Positions 9,096 to 18,095 are shown, numbered from the stretch's first letter. The stretch: 50,424 bases of DNA from Chloroflexota bacterium (GCA_003152165.1 PLZO01000121.1:69376-119799), one strand, 5' to 3'. The notes: generated by a model not told the origin, from the sequence alone. A program made the numbers and translations.

Positions 9096-9580
9096 CTAGC
9101 CGATGGGCGCTCTCTCGATGGCCACGAAGCGCTCGAGATTCGTCCGGGCCCGGCGCCGGACGGCCGAGCGCAGGAACGGCGTCCAACCCAGGAACCGACC
9201 GCGCGGCCCAAAGGCCTGGCCCGCCCAGCGCGCGAAATCGAACGAGTCGACGTGATCGACGATCAACCCGTCGGCGAAGCGAAACGCCGCCTGGACATCG
9301 TTGACGACCGGTCGGCCGGTCTGGCTGAACGTGTAATGAGCCAGCCAATGCGCGGTGCCGGTCGTGGCCTCGGCACCATGTTCGAGCAGCTCGAGCCGAA
9401 AATCCCGCGCCGTCGCCGCGAGCATTCGCCACATTGCCCCGGCCTCGGGTCCTTCGAGGTCCCCGAACACCGGGTCGCGGAAGTGCACGTTCGGCGCCTA
9501 GCAGGCGGCCATGCCGAGGTCGTCGCGCTGGCGAATGCCGCGTAGAAGCGTTCGATCAGGGCATCGTTGGGGCCGGCCAT
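9096..9580 (-). pseudogene. SnoaL-like (NTF2-fold) protein, broken by a frameshift and a stop
   Basis: The frame from the ATG at 9580 starts like a SnoaL/NTF2-fold protein (MAGPNDALIERFYAAF). The matching continuation RDDLGMAAC is in the next frame, so one base appears lost near 9525-9529. That frame then meets TAG at 9500-9498, exactly where a Tyr codon would be expected, and continues as APNVHFRDPVFGDLEG to the stop at 9096. Repaired, the protein would be about 161 aa, normal for the family (polyketide-cyclase-like or orphan NTF2 enzymes). Either it is a real pseudogene or the base loss is a read error, but the TAG would remain unexplained. Confidence 0.75.
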
Positions 9581-9771
9581 CGTAGTCCATGGTACGGGAG
9601 CCAACGGCCGCTGCCGGCGGGCGCGTGGCAGGTGCCGATGGAGAGCGTCCCGGGGCCGGCTTGGGGCTGGCCACAAAACCTCGAGAATGACCGCGAGATC
9701 TAGACATTGAACAAGCCCGCTTGGATACTACATTGGTATTGTCGTCAGACTTGCCGCCCGGAGATCGATCG

Positions 9772-10608
9772 ATGAGAGCACCAATCGCCCCGCTCGCCAT
9801 CCTCGTTCTGGTCCTGGCCGCCTGCTCGGGTGGCGGCACGGCGCCCGCCGCCAGTGGCCCGGCGTCTTCGCCGCCAAACGTCTCGACGGCGGCGCTCAGC
9901 GGGGCCATCACGATCTACGGCGCATCGTCGCTCAAGGCGGCGCTCACGGCGGCCCAGGCCGCGTTCCTGACGGCCAACCCGGGCCTGACGATCACGATCT
10001 CGACCGACTCGTCGACGACCCTTGAGACCCAGATCGAGCAGGGCGCTCCCGCCGACGTGTTCCTGTCGGCGGACACGACGAATCCGGCGAAGCTCGTGAC
10101 CAAGGGCCTGGCGGCCGGCCCGCCGCTGAACTTCGCCGGCAACCTGCTCACCGTGATCGTCCCGACAGCCAACCCGGCCGGCATTGCCAGTCCGGCGGAC
10201 CTCGCCAGGAGCGGGGTCAAGGTGATCGCATCCGGTGACACGGTACCGATCACGAAGTACGCGACGATGCTCGTGGCCAACCTGGCCAGGGAGCCCGGTT
10301 ACCCGGCTGGGTTCGCCGCCGCGTACGGCGCGAATATCGTGTCCAAGGAGGACAACGTGGCCGCGGTGGTGGCCAAGATCGAGCTGGGCGAGGGCGATGC
10401 CGCGATCGTCTACGTCACGGACGCCAGGACCTCCACAAAGGTCACCACGATCAGCGTACCGGCCGATGCCAACGTCCCGGCGACCTACGCGGGAGTCGTG
10501 GTCAAGGCGTCGAAGAACAGCGCGGCTGCCCAGGCATTCCTGACCTGGTTCGCTGGGCCGGCCGGCCAGGCCATCCTCGCCTCGTTCGGGTTCCTGCCGC
10601 CATCATGA
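9772..10608 (+). CDS. modA: Molybdate ABC transporter substrate-binding lipoprotein ModA
   Basis: The 278-aa protein starts at the ATG giving MRAPIAPLAI (CGGAG upstream). A lipobox LAAC lies about 20 residues in, so it is a lipoprotein held at the outer face of the membrane. The mature part begins ITIYGASSLK, and TLETQIEQGAPADVFLSAD is the typical ModA oxyanion-binding region. ASGDTVPITKYA and the AIVYVTDA region also match ModA. It should bind molybdate or tungstate. modB overlaps its stop (ATGA). Confidence 0.92.
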   Translation: MRAPIAPLAILVLVLAACSGGGTAPAASGPASSPPNVSTAALSGAITIYGASSLKAALTAAQAAFLTANPGLTITISTDSSTTLETQIEQGAPADVFLSADTTNPAKLVTKGLAAGPPLNFAGNLLTVIVPTANPAGIASPADLARSGVKVIASGDTVPITKYATMLVANLAREPGYPAGFAAAYGANIVSKEDNVAAVVAKIELGEGDAAIVYVTDARTSTKVTTISVPADANVPATYAGVVVKASKNSAAAQAFLTWFAGPAGQAILASFGFLPPS

Positions 10609-11459
10609 CGGCGGCCCGGGACGACCGGCCGGGCAGCGCAGGCGAACCAGGCGATAGCGTATCGAGGGTACGTCCGCTGGACCTCCTCGCCGCGCTCCTG
10701 GGGCTGTGCTTCGGCCTGCCTGTCGCCGTCATCGTTGGGCGAGCGCTGCTCGACGGGTCGCTGATCAGCGCGGTCGGCGATCGGGTCGTGCTCGACGCCC
10801 TCGTACTGAGCCTGACCAGCACGGCCATCAGCCTGCTGATTACCGTGCTGATCGGGCTGCCGCTCGCCTTCGTGCTGGCCCGCCGACGGTTCCTGGGGAA
10901 ATCGATCCTCGAGGCGGTCATCGACCTGCCGATCGTTCTGCCGCCGTCGGTCGCGGGTCTCGCCTTGCTGCTCACCCTGGGCCGTGAGGGTCTGCTCGGC
11001 CGACCCCTCGATGCACTCGGCATCGAGCTCCCGTTCACGACTGTCGCGGTCATCCTTGCCCAGACCTTCGTGTCGGCGCCCTTCTTCATCCGGTCGGCCC
11101 GCTTCGGCTTCGCGTCCGTCGACCGGCACCTCGAGGATGCCGCCAGGGTCGACGGCGCTTCAGAGGTGCAGCTCTTCCGGACCATCACCATCCCGCTCGC
11201 GAGCTCGGCGCTGGCTGCCGGCCTGGTCATGAGCTGGGCCCGCTCGCTCGGCGAGTTCGGGGCGACAATCATGTTCGCCGGCAACGTCGAAGGTAGGACC
11301 CAGACACTGCCGCTCGTGGTGTACAGCCAGTTCCAGGGTGGCGACCTCGATGGGTCGGTCGCCGCGGCGGCGATCCTGGTCCTCGCGGCATTCGGTGTCC
11401 TGGTGGCCGTCCGTGTCCTCCACTGGGGCCGGGTGCTCGACCTCCGCAGCATCGGCTGA
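10605..11459 (+). CDS. modB: Molybdate ABC transporter permease ModB
   Basis: The 284-aa permease has a 25-residue polar N-terminus, then five to six membrane segments. The EAA loop EDAARVDGASEVQLF contacts the ATPase, and ARSLGEFGATIMFAGN is typical of ModB/CysTW permeases. Its start overlaps the modA stop. No modC ATPase follows: the next gene, uppP, is convergent 29 bases away. An ATPase must come from elsewhere in the genome. Confidence 0.92.
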   Translation: MTAARDDRPGSAGEPGDSVSRVRPLDLLAALLGLCFGLPVAVIVGRALLDGSLISAVGDRVVLDALVLSLTSTAISLLITVLIGLPLAFVLARRRFLGKSILEAVIDLPIVLPPSVAGLALLLTLGREGLLGRPLDALGIELPFTTVAVILAQTFVSAPFFIRSARFGFASVDRHLEDAARVDGASEVQLFRTITIPLASSALAAGLVMSWARSLGEFGATIMFAGNVEGRTQTLPLVVYSQFQGGDLDGSVAAAAILVLAAFGVLVAVRVLHWGRVLDLRSIG

Positions 11460-11488
11460 CGGGGATCTGCGGCGGTTGGCGTCCTCCC

Positions 11489-12385
11489 TCATTGGAAGCG
11501 GACGACCGTGACGATCCCCGCGAGGAGGCAGTAGATGGCGAAGGGCGTCAGCGTTCGGGTCGTGAAGTAGCGGCTCAGGAAGCGCACGGATAGGTACGCG
11601 GCGACGGCTGCCGCGAGGCTGCCCACGAGGACCTGGCCGCGCACGCCGGCACCGTTTGGTCCGAGCAGGTCGGGTAGCTTGTAAACGCCCGCGGCGAGGA
11701 TGATCGGCGTCGCCAGCAGGAACGAGAAGCGGGCAGCGTCCTCGTGGTCCAGGCCTCGGACGAGTCCGGCGACCATCGTGATCCCGGATCGGCTGATCCC
11801 GGCCAGCAGGGCAAAGACCTGGCCAATGCCGATTGCGCCGGCTTCGCGGAACTCGAGCGAGTCGAGTTGGCGCCGCCCGTCGTTGGTCGAATCGCGGACC
11901 GGCGGCCCGAGGCGGAGGGGGCGGATCCGCGGCCGGCTCGACCGACGCCGGAGGCGTTCGCCGGCCAGCAGGATCAGGCCGTTCACGAACAGCAGCAAAC
12001 CGGCCAGGAGCGGCTTGGCGAAGATCACCCGCAACTGGTGTTCGAAGACGACACCCAGCAGGCCCGCCGGAATGGTGGCTACGATCAGCAGCCAGCCGAG
12101 TCGCTCGTCGGGTGTCTCGATCGCACGTCGGCGGACGGAATTGATCAGGGCGACGATGATCCGGCGCCAGTCGTCGCGGAAGTACCAGGCAAGGGCCAGG
12201 GCTGTAGCCACGTGGAGCCCGACCAGAAAAGCCAGGAAGTATGACTCCGGGGCAGCCTGGGCGGCCACGACATCGTTCCAGCCAAGGAAGGCGGGAAGGA
12301 TCACCGAGTGGCCCAGGCTGGACACCGGGAACAGCTCGGTGACGCCCTGCAGCAGACCCAGCACGATCGCCTGGAAGAACGTCAT
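11489..12385 (-). CDS. uppP: Undecaprenyl-diphosphate phosphatase (BacA/UppP family)
   Basis: The 298-aa polytopic protein begins MTFFQAIVLGLLQG. It carries the two family motifs: TELFPVSSLGH near the N-terminus (catalytic Glu/Ser/His region) and GISRSGITM in the second half. It recycles the C55 lipid carrier for peptidoglycan and glycan synthesis at the membrane. A polar, Arg-rich loop of about 40 residues (around 150-190) is longer than in E. coli UppP. The ATG overlaps the stop of the 69-aa membrane protein (ATGA), so translation is coupled. Confidence 0.9.
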   Translation of the reverse strand: MTFFQAIVLGLLQGVTELFPVSSLGHSVILPAFLGWNDVVAAQAAPESYFLAFLVGLHVATALALAWYFRDDWRRIIVALINSVRRRAIETPDERLGWLLIVATIPAGLLGVVFEHQLRVIFAKPLLAGLLLFVNGLILLAGERLRRRSSRPRIRPLRLGPPVRDSTNDGRRQLDSLEFREAGAIGIGQVFALLAGISRSGITMVAGLVRGLDHEDAARFSFLLATPIILAAGVYKLPDLLGPNGAGVRGQVLVGSLAAAVAAYLSVRFLSRYFTTRTLTPFAIYCLLAGIVTVVRFQ

Positions 12386-12591
12386 CGACGGGCTGCCAGG
12401 CCAACGCTGAATGCGCCGACGAGGCCGAGCGCGACGAACAGGAGCGAGCCGATGATGGCTCCCGGCAGGCCGGCCCTGACCAGCAATCCCGCGCCGAGCA
12501 GGGCGACGATCGGGCCGATGAACAGTTCCAGCCGATCGCCAATGAGGAAGTCGGACCAGAACCCAAGGAACGCCCGGCCGTAGCGGATCAT
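12382..12591 (-). CDS. Small two-helix membrane protein in uppP operon
   Basis: The 69-aa protein has an amphipathic start (MIRYGRAFLGFWSDFLIGD) and two hydrophobic segments (about 23-40 and 44-65). It overlaps the upstream COG4280-like gene and the downstream uppP by four bases each (ATGA at both ends). That makes it a real gene of a tightly coupled operon despite its size. Function unknown. Confidence 0.7.
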   Translation of the reverse strand: MIRYGRAFLGFWSDFLIGDRLELFIGPIVALLGAGLLVRAGLPGAIIGSLLFVALGLVGAFSVGLAARR

Positions 12592-13369
12592 GGCCGGGGC
12601 GATCCGGTTCCGGCGGCCACGCCGGGTCGGCTCGGTCGGCGGGCGAGCGCCCGCACGACCCAGACTCCGGCCAGGGCCAGGCGCAGGTAGCCCGCCAGCA
12701 GGGCCAGGATTGCGAGGTCTTCACCGGGCCAGTCGATCCCGACGCCCTCGCCCGACCAGAACGTACCGAAGCCGGTGAGCATCACCCCGACCACGAATTT
12801 CATCGCGTTCTCAGGGACCCGCGCGAGCGGCCGGTGGACCACCAGGGCGATCGCCACTACCAGGACGCCAGCGAGGGCCGCCCCGAGGGCCGCCGGCCCG
12901 AGCAGGTTGGCGCTCGCTCCGAAGGTGACCACGATGAAGGCCACCTCGATCCCTTCCAGCAGGACGCCTTTAAAAGCGACCGTGAAGCTGATCCAGTCCA
13001 TGCCCGAGGCAGCAACCGCTGGCTCGTCGTGGAGGGCGGCCACCGACGCGGCCTGATTGCCACCTCGTCGTGCTTCGCTTTCGCTCCGCCCGCCCGCAGG
13101 ACGGCCTTGGTCAGCCACTGCAGGCCGTAGATCACGAGGAAACCGCCCACGACCAGTCGGAGCAGGCTGATCGGGACGAACAGGGCCAGGGCTGTGCCGA
13201 AGACCGTAACCAGGAGGGCAAGGGTCACGGCCGCCGCCGCGACGCCGACCAGGGCCGAGCGCCACTGGCGGGTCACCCCGACGGCGAGCACGATCGTGAC
13301 TGCCTCGACGAACACCACGGCCGACGCCAGGAAGCTCGAGACGATCGTGACGACTGCGACCGAGTACAT
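12588..13369 (-). pseudogene. COG4280-like integral membrane protein, interrupted by a frameshift
   Basis: The first half (MYSVAVVTIVSSFLASAVVF to AKHDE, three membrane helices) is in one frame. The second half (from NQAASVAALHDEP through MDWISFTVAFKGVLLEGIEV) is in another. Both halves match the uncharacterised COG4280 membrane family and join at 13061-13066, where adding one G to the GG run restores a frame of about 260 aa. No slippery heptamer is present, so programmed frameshifting is unlikely. Its stop overlaps the start of the 69-aa protein, which argues that the restored frame is the native one. Confidence 0.75.
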
Positions 13370-13497
13370 CGCCCAATCCTAGCGGGCTGTACCGGCAAGC
13401 CGCATCGCCCAGCGGCCGGCAGCACGCGGCCGGCGGCACGCAGCGCATCTCGTCCCCGAGCGCCTCAACCGGGGCCCCCGCCCAGGGCTGACGCCGC

Positions 13498-13553
13498 GGT
13501 TCCGTGGCCAGCGCGGGGTTCCGTGGCCAGGGCGGGGTTCCGTGGCTGAGAGC
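13498..13553. repeat. Three tandem 19-base repeats
   Basis: Units begin at 13498, 13517 and 13536 with GGTTCCGTGGCCAG and a GCGG tail. The third copy diverges after GGTTCCGTGGC. The period is 19 bases, without spacers. Confidence 0.8.
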
Positions 13554-13822
13554 CCGGGCCCGAGCGCGGCACGAGCCTGACCGCCGCGAGTCCCAGGTTG
13601 GCGTGTGCAGTCAGAACATCAAGTCAGCTGATTCCGACCGCGTCCGCGCTGCCCGCCCGGTCTTCAGGTGCCGTTGTATCTGCGACTGAGCGTGGCTCGG
13701 CAAGGTCCTGCGGTCAGCAGCGTTTCGATCGAGGCACAACTCGGCCAAAACCCGACTTCCGGAGTTGAATCCGGGCCCATTTGATGTACTGAGTACTCAT
13801 GTTGTCGGGCCGGCTCGCCACG

Positions 13823-13876
13823 GGCCCTGGCTCGGACACAGGCCCTGGCTCGGACACAGGCCCTGGCTCGGACCGG
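13823..13876. repeat. Three tandem 18-base repeats
   Basis: Units of GGCCCTGGCTCGGACACA start at 13823, 13841 and 13859. The third copy ends differently (GACCGG). They are back to back, so this is a minisatellite-like block, not a CRISPR. A related GAGCCCTGGCCCGG occurs near 13931. Confidence 0.85.
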
Positions 13877-13968
13877 GACACACGCGCGGACGCACACGCG
13901 GGCAGGAGCGCGGGCCAAAACCCGCTCGTCACGAGCCCTGGCCCGGGTCTGGCAATGGTCGGCGCAGG

Positions 13969-14730
13969 TCAGACGTGGGTGAAGAAGAGCTGCAGTTCCA
14001 TCGTGCCCTGGTCGGCGATCGACAGGACCGCAAACGACGATGGCTTCTGGATCCCATAGTCGCTGAAGACGATCGGCAGCGATCCAACTGCCTCGATGAC
14101 CGAGCCCGAGAATCGTGCCTTGAGCGCGATCTGGACGGTCTTCGTCTGACCATGGAGCATCAGTTGTCCGGTAGCCGTGACGTCGATCTCGTGGCCATCG
14201 GAGGGCGTAGCGCCGAGGTCGATCGGTGAGGTGAGGGTGAACGTGGCCGTCGGGTAGGTCCCCGTCTGGATCCCGCCCCGAACAAGCTGCCCATCCCGCC
14301 GCGGGTCATCACTCTGCAGTGCGGTGAGGTCGGCGGTGACGCTGACAGCCGTCAGCCTGGTGCCGGTGATCGTGAGTGAACCGCTGACATTGGGCGTCCG
14401 CCCGACTGCCGTATTCGCCCCGATCGAGGCGAGCTGCTCCTGAACCCGATAGCCAACGAACGATGCCGTCGAGTCCGAGAACGAGCCGATCGTGGTGTCC
14501 ACTTTCCAGGTCCCCTCGAGGCTGCCCGACGCCAGCGGACTGGAGGCAGCCGCGATCGACGGCAGCACCAGCGCTTCGGTGCTGACCGCGGCCGGACCGG
14601 CCGGTCGCAGGAAGAGATACCACAGCCCATAGCTGCCGGCAGCCACGATGACGACCAGGATGGCCACGGCCACGATCGCCAGGTTTCGTCGCGGCGATCG
14701 GGCGGTTCGAACCGGTTGCGGGGATGTCAT
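13969..14730 (-). CDS. YceI-family lipid-binding-like exported protein
   Basis: The 253-aa protein has a basic N-terminus and a membrane anchor or signal helix (about 16-42), then a YceI-like beta-barrel domain. This starts at GTWKVDTTIGSFSDS and contains ASFVGYRVQEQL, the TADLTALQSDDPRRD region and the ending GTMELQLFF. YceI proteins bind isoprenoid-like lipids in a barrel. The role here is unknown. The small secreted protein gene lies 118 bases upstream in the same direction. Confidence 0.85.
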   Translation of the reverse strand: MTSPQPVRTARSPRRNLAIVAVAILVVIVAAGSYGLWYLFLRPAGPAAVSTEALVLPSIAAASSPLASGSLEGTWKVDTTIGSFSDSTASFVGYRVQEQLASIGANTAVGRTPNVSGSLTITGTRLTAVSVTADLTALQSDDPRRDGQLVRGGIQTGTYPTATFTLTSPIDLGATPSDGHEIDVTATGQLMLHGQTKTVQIALKARFSGSVIEAVGSLPIVFSDYGIQKPSSFAVLSIADQGTMELQLFFTHV

Positions 14731-14848
14731 CGCGTTCTCCGGCCTGTCTCGGCCATGCCGAGTGATGTCCGTCGGATCGAGTGTCGGGGAGATTCAATTC
14801 GCCCGCCGGCGCGGTGGTGCGCGTCGGCGAGCGAAGTGCGAGTGCCGG

Positions 14849-15109
14849 TCAGCCCGCTGGGGCGGTCGAGCCGTTCGGCATGTTCGGGCAGTTCGCCGGG
14901 GCTGTGTGCGTTCCACTACCACCGGATGCCGCCGGTGCGGAGGCGACCGGGGCCGGACTCGCCGCGTTGGCGATCGCGACTCCACCGATGGCCATCATGC
15001 CGACCGAGAGGAGGGTCGTCGCGATGAGCCGTCGAGCGGCCGACATGTGGCGCTTGGCGACCGGGGTCTCCCGCAGCGTTGCGGTCGTCTGGAGATCTGC
15101 TGTTTCCAT
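14849..15109 (-). CDS. Small secreted protein with Pro/Ala/Ser-rich tail
   Basis: The 86-aa protein has AAGGAAA before its ATG. Residues about 25-48 (RRLIATTLLSVGMMAIGGVA) are a signal peptide, and an internal Met22 is an alternative start. The mature part is about 38 residues, low-complexity, with one Cys (ANCPNMPNG). I do not recognise a family. It lies downstream of the glycosyltransferase remnant and upstream of the YceI gene. Confidence 0.5.
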   Translation of the reverse strand: METADLQTTATLRETPVAKRHMSAARRLIATTLLSVGMMAIGGVAIANAASPAPVASAPAASGGSGTHTAPANCPNMPNGSTAPAG

Positions 15110-15155
15110 CGAAGTTTCCTTACCTTTCCTGAATTGATCCTGACTTGACGAGTCG

Positions 15156-16091
15156 TTAGCTCATTGGCACTGGCCTCCTAGGACCCAGTCGTAGCGACGC
15201 CGGAGAGGTCGTATAAGGTCCCCGAGCTGCCGCCGTCGACGACCTTCCCACCGAGGTGACCCAGGTGGTGACCGAGGCAGCGGTCGTGCTAGTGCCCGCG
15301 CCTCCCGTGCCACCACCCCCGTTGCCGTCCACCAGCACGAAGCGCAGCTGGCCCGAGGCGACATCCGCCTGGATCTGGGCGAGTGGCGGGGCGGGGTCGG
15401 TGCCGCTGAAGCCGCCCATGGCCATGACCGGGTCGCCCGTGACGAGCTCGAGCGAGCCGGCCTGCATGGCCGACGTCATTGCTGCCCGTTCGGCCAGCAC
15501 CAGCATCTCCGTGTCGAAGAACCCGGCCTGGTCTTCGACGAGGGGCAGGAGTTCCCGGGCGACATCGGCGCGCAGCGCCTTGAAGCCGCACTGGGCATCG
15601 TGGAAGCGGGTCGAAAGAAGCGACCGCAGGATGAGGTTGTTGCGGCGCGAGATGATCTCGCGCTTCGGACCGCGGACCACATGGGCGCCCCGGGCCAGAC
15701 GGCTGCCAATCGCGATCTCGTAACGTCCCGAGAGCAGCCCGGCCACGAGTGGCAGGAGTGCGTCGAGACCGGTCGACAGGTCGACGTCCATGTAGGCGAC
15801 GACGGTCGCGTCGCCGGCCGACCAGGCAGGGCGCAGGGCACGGCCCCGACCCTTTTGCTCAAGGTGGATCGCCTGGACGCCCGGCAGCTCGGCCTCGAGC
15901 CGCTGGGCAATCCGCCACGTCGCGTCGGTGCTGACGTTCTCGGCCACGGTAATCCGAGCCGCAAATGGGAACCGCTCGTCGAGATAGGTCCGCAATCGGC
16001 GGACGCTCCGCTGCAGGTCGTGCTCCTCGTTGTAGACCGGCACGACGATGTCGACGATTGGCTCCGGATTGGATCGTGTGATGGCGGGCAT
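15156..16091 (-). pseudogene. Chimeric remnant: GT2 glycosyltransferase start fused to GT39-type end
   Basis: Residues 1-205 are a GT2 dolichyl-phosphate-sugar-synthase-like domain (VDIVVPVYNEEHD; AYMDVDLSTG as the DxD region; RRNNLILRS; DAQCGFKAL; FFDTEMLVLAERA). The protein then switches without a GT2 ending to AMTSAMQAGSLELVTGDPVM and GGFSGTDPAP. This is typical of the extracytoplasmic C-terminus of membrane GT39-like mannosyltransferases. The end is also shifted: from 15246-15251 the expected GKVVDGGSSGTLYDLSG lies in the next frame, with a stop at 15178. It looks like a deletion that removed the GT2 end and most of a GT39 gene, plus a one-base loss. Confidence 0.7.
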
Positions 16092-16139
16092 GGCCGCAGA
16101 TTGGGCCGCCGCCTCTTTCGAAATGGTTACGCAGCGGCG

Positions 16140-17426
16140 TCAGTCCGAGGAAGCCGCCCGGGTGGATGACTTGGCCACAACCGGCTCGCGCGGGCCGCCG
16201 AAAGCTCGATCCCAGCTGACCGCCATCCGAGCTCCGCCGCTGGGTGCGCTGTCGACGCGCCAGCGGCCACTGGTCGCGCGAACGATCGCATCGGCGATGG
16301 CCAGGCCGAGGCCCGCCCCATCCTGCTCTTCGCTCGCTCTATGGAACCGGTCGAAGATCCGTGCCCGTTCGTCCTCTGGGATGCCCGGCCCAGAATCCTC
16401 GACGATGAGGGCGATCCTGGCCCGGTCGGGCACGACACTGACCGTCACGGTCCCGCCGTCCGGCGAGTATTTGCAGGCGTTGTCGAGGAGCACGCCCAGG
16501 AGCCGGTCAAGCCACTCGGGTGGGGCGTTGATCACGAGACTATCGTCAGGGACCCGGATATCAAGGCGGAGGTGACGGGCCTCGGCGACGACGCCGAACC
16601 GATCGGCGGTCTGCGCGGCGAGAACGCCCAGGTCGACCGGCTCCACGTTTGGCGGCACGCCCGTCGCGTCGAAGCGAGCCAGCCAGAGCAGGTCGTCGAG
16701 CAGCCGACGCATGCGCTTCGACTCGAGATCGACCCGTGCAAAGGCAGTCCGATACCACGTTCCGGACCGATCCTGGGCCAAGGCCAGGCTTGTGTGCGCC
16801 TCGATCACCGATAGCGGAGTTCGCAGCTCGTGCGACGCGTCGGCGGTGAACTCGAGCTGGCGCCGACTCGCCCGCTCGATCGGACTAGCCACTCTTCGGC
16901 CAATGGCCACCGCGCCGACGAACACCACGAGCAGGAGGAACGGTCCGATGAGTAGCTCGGCCAGGATCAGGGTCGATTGAGCCTGCGCGACGCTGTCGAG
17001 GTTCTGGCCGACGATCACGTAGTCGTCGTTCGCGGCTGCGCCGGCGATCCGCATGTCGATCCCGTCGATCAGGGCCGTCTGCGGGCTGGTGACACCCTGG
17101 TACACGGCTGGCAGCGTGGGATTGGTGCCGGGTGCAACCACCGTCCCGTTCGGCTGCACGGTCCAGGTCAGGAACGGGAGTCCACCCGGGCGGCCCGAGT
17201 CGGGCGGCGCGTAGTAGCCCCCGCCGCCACCGCTGGGGAACGGCTGGCTCAGGGACCGCCGCAGCGCATCCGCTAGCTGGCCGTCGATCTGGGCCGTGAG
17301 GTTGCGATCCACGATCGCCACCACCGCCACAGACACGACCAGATAGACAATCGCCACGATCGCAGTCGTGGTCAGGGCGACCCGAACAGATTGCCGGCGG
17401 ACCTCCTGCGGCCGAAGCGCCGTCAC
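16140..17426 (-). CDS. Sensor histidine kinase
   Basis: The 428-aa kinase has membrane helices at about 18-40 and 152-176 enclosing a Gly/Pro-rich sensor domain. The HisKA motif ADASHELRTPL has phospho-His199. The ATPase boxes are N (LLDNACKYSPDGG), G1 (DSGPGIPEDE), F (IFDRFHR) and G2 (GAGLGLAIA). No clear HAMP is seen; only a short linker follows the second helix. The GTG start overlaps the stop of the response regulator gene (GTGA), so the pair is coupled. The signal is unknown. Confidence 0.93.
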   Translation of the reverse strand: MTALRPQEVRRQSVRVALTTTAIVAIVYLVVSVAVVAIVDRNLTAQIDGQLADALRRSLSQPFPSGGGGGYYAPPDSGRPGGLPFLTWTVQPNGTVVAPGTNPTLPAVYQGVTSPQTALIDGIDMRIAGAAANDDYVIVGQNLDSVAQAQSTLILAELLIGPFLLLVVFVGAVAIGRRVASPIERASRRQLEFTADASHELRTPLSVIEAHTSLALAQDRSGTWYRTAFARVDLESKRMRRLLDDLLWLARFDATGVPPNVEPVDLGVLAAQTADRFGVVAEARHLRLDIRVPDDSLVINAPPEWLDRLLGVLLDNACKYSPDGGTVTVSVVPDRARIALIVEDSGPGIPEDERARIFDRFHRASEEQDGAGLGLAIADAIVRATSGRWRVDSAPSGGARMAVSWDRAFGGPREPVVAKSSTRAASSD

Positions 17427-18091
17427 GCCTCCTCCAGCCGATAACCGGCGCCGCGCACGGTCACGATCCGGATCCCCGCATTGGGCAGCTTGGCCCGCAA
17501 CCGGCTCAGCTGGACATCAATCGCGTTCGATCCGAGCGGGTCGGTTTCGTCGGCCCAGGCATGCTCGGCGATCGCTTTGCGCTCGACGACGGCGGGCGAG
17601 CGGCGAAGGAGCAATTCGAGGATCAGGTATTCGGTCGCGGTCACGTTGAGCAGCCGGCCGCCGACCGTGACCGCACGGCTGACCGGGTCGAGAGCGACGC
17701 TGCCCTTTTCGAGTACCGGCCCGTCGATGCCCCGCGGTCGGCGTTGGAGCGCCCGCACCCGGGCCAGCAGTTCGCCGAAATCGAACGGCTTGACCAGGTA
17801 GTCGTCGGCACCCGTGTCAAGGCCGCGGATCCGGTCCGCGGGCGCATCACGGGCGGTGAGCATCAAGAGCGCGGTCGGCTTCCCGTTACGACGAGCCCAG
17901 GCGACGACCTCGATCCCCTCGGCGCCGGGCATCCGCCAGTCGATAATCGCGACGTCGTAGTCGTACCACCTGAACTGGTCGATTGCATCGTCACCGCGCT
18001 CGACCGCATCGACCTGGTAGCCAGCTTCGCGCAGCCCAAGCGCGATCACGTCGCGCAGGCCCGGATCATCTTCGGCGACGAGCACGCGCAT
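17423..18091 (-). CDS. OmpR-family response regulator
   Basis: The 222-aa regulator starts at the ATG giving MRVLVAEDD, with GGGAGG 8-9 bases before it. The receiver has D8/D9 and phosphoacceptor D51 (IIDWRMPG). Next come LTARDA, VKPF and a winged-helix domain with LSRLRAKL and RGAGYRL near the end. It pairs with the kinase that follows with GTGA overlap. The sequence differs from the regulator at 605-1279, so these are two separate systems. Confidence 0.93.
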   Translation of the reverse strand: MRVLVAEDDPGLRDVIALGLREAGYQVDAVERGDDAIDQFRWYDYDVAIIDWRMPGAEGIEVVAWARRNGKPTALLMLTARDAPADRIRGLDTGADDYLVKPFDFGELLARVRALQRRPRGIDGPVLEKGSVALDPVSRAVTVGGRLLNVTATEYLILELLLRRSPAVVERKAIAEHAWADETDPLGSNAIDVQLSRLRAKLPNAGIRIVTVRGAGYRLEEA

Positions 18092-18095
18092 CCGA

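Larger units (their letters stand above)
13370..13968. other. 599-base intergenic region with short repeats
   Basis: No open frame with convincing coding character is seen. The stretch holds two tandem-repeat blocks (13498-13553 and 13823-13876, listed separately). It also has a small palindrome GTACT-G-AGTAC (13786-13796) and two copies of GGCCAAAACCCG about 170 bases apart (from about 13743 and 13913). The promoter of the COG4280-like operon should lie at its left end. Confidence 0.6.

Noticed and set aside
13061-13066. Programmed frameshift in the COG4280-like gene
   Set aside because: No slippery heptamer or downstream stimulatory structure is evident; a lost base is simpler.
13498-13876. 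Possible CRISPR array
   Set aside because: Units are contiguous with no spacers, only three copies each, and no cas genes are nearby.
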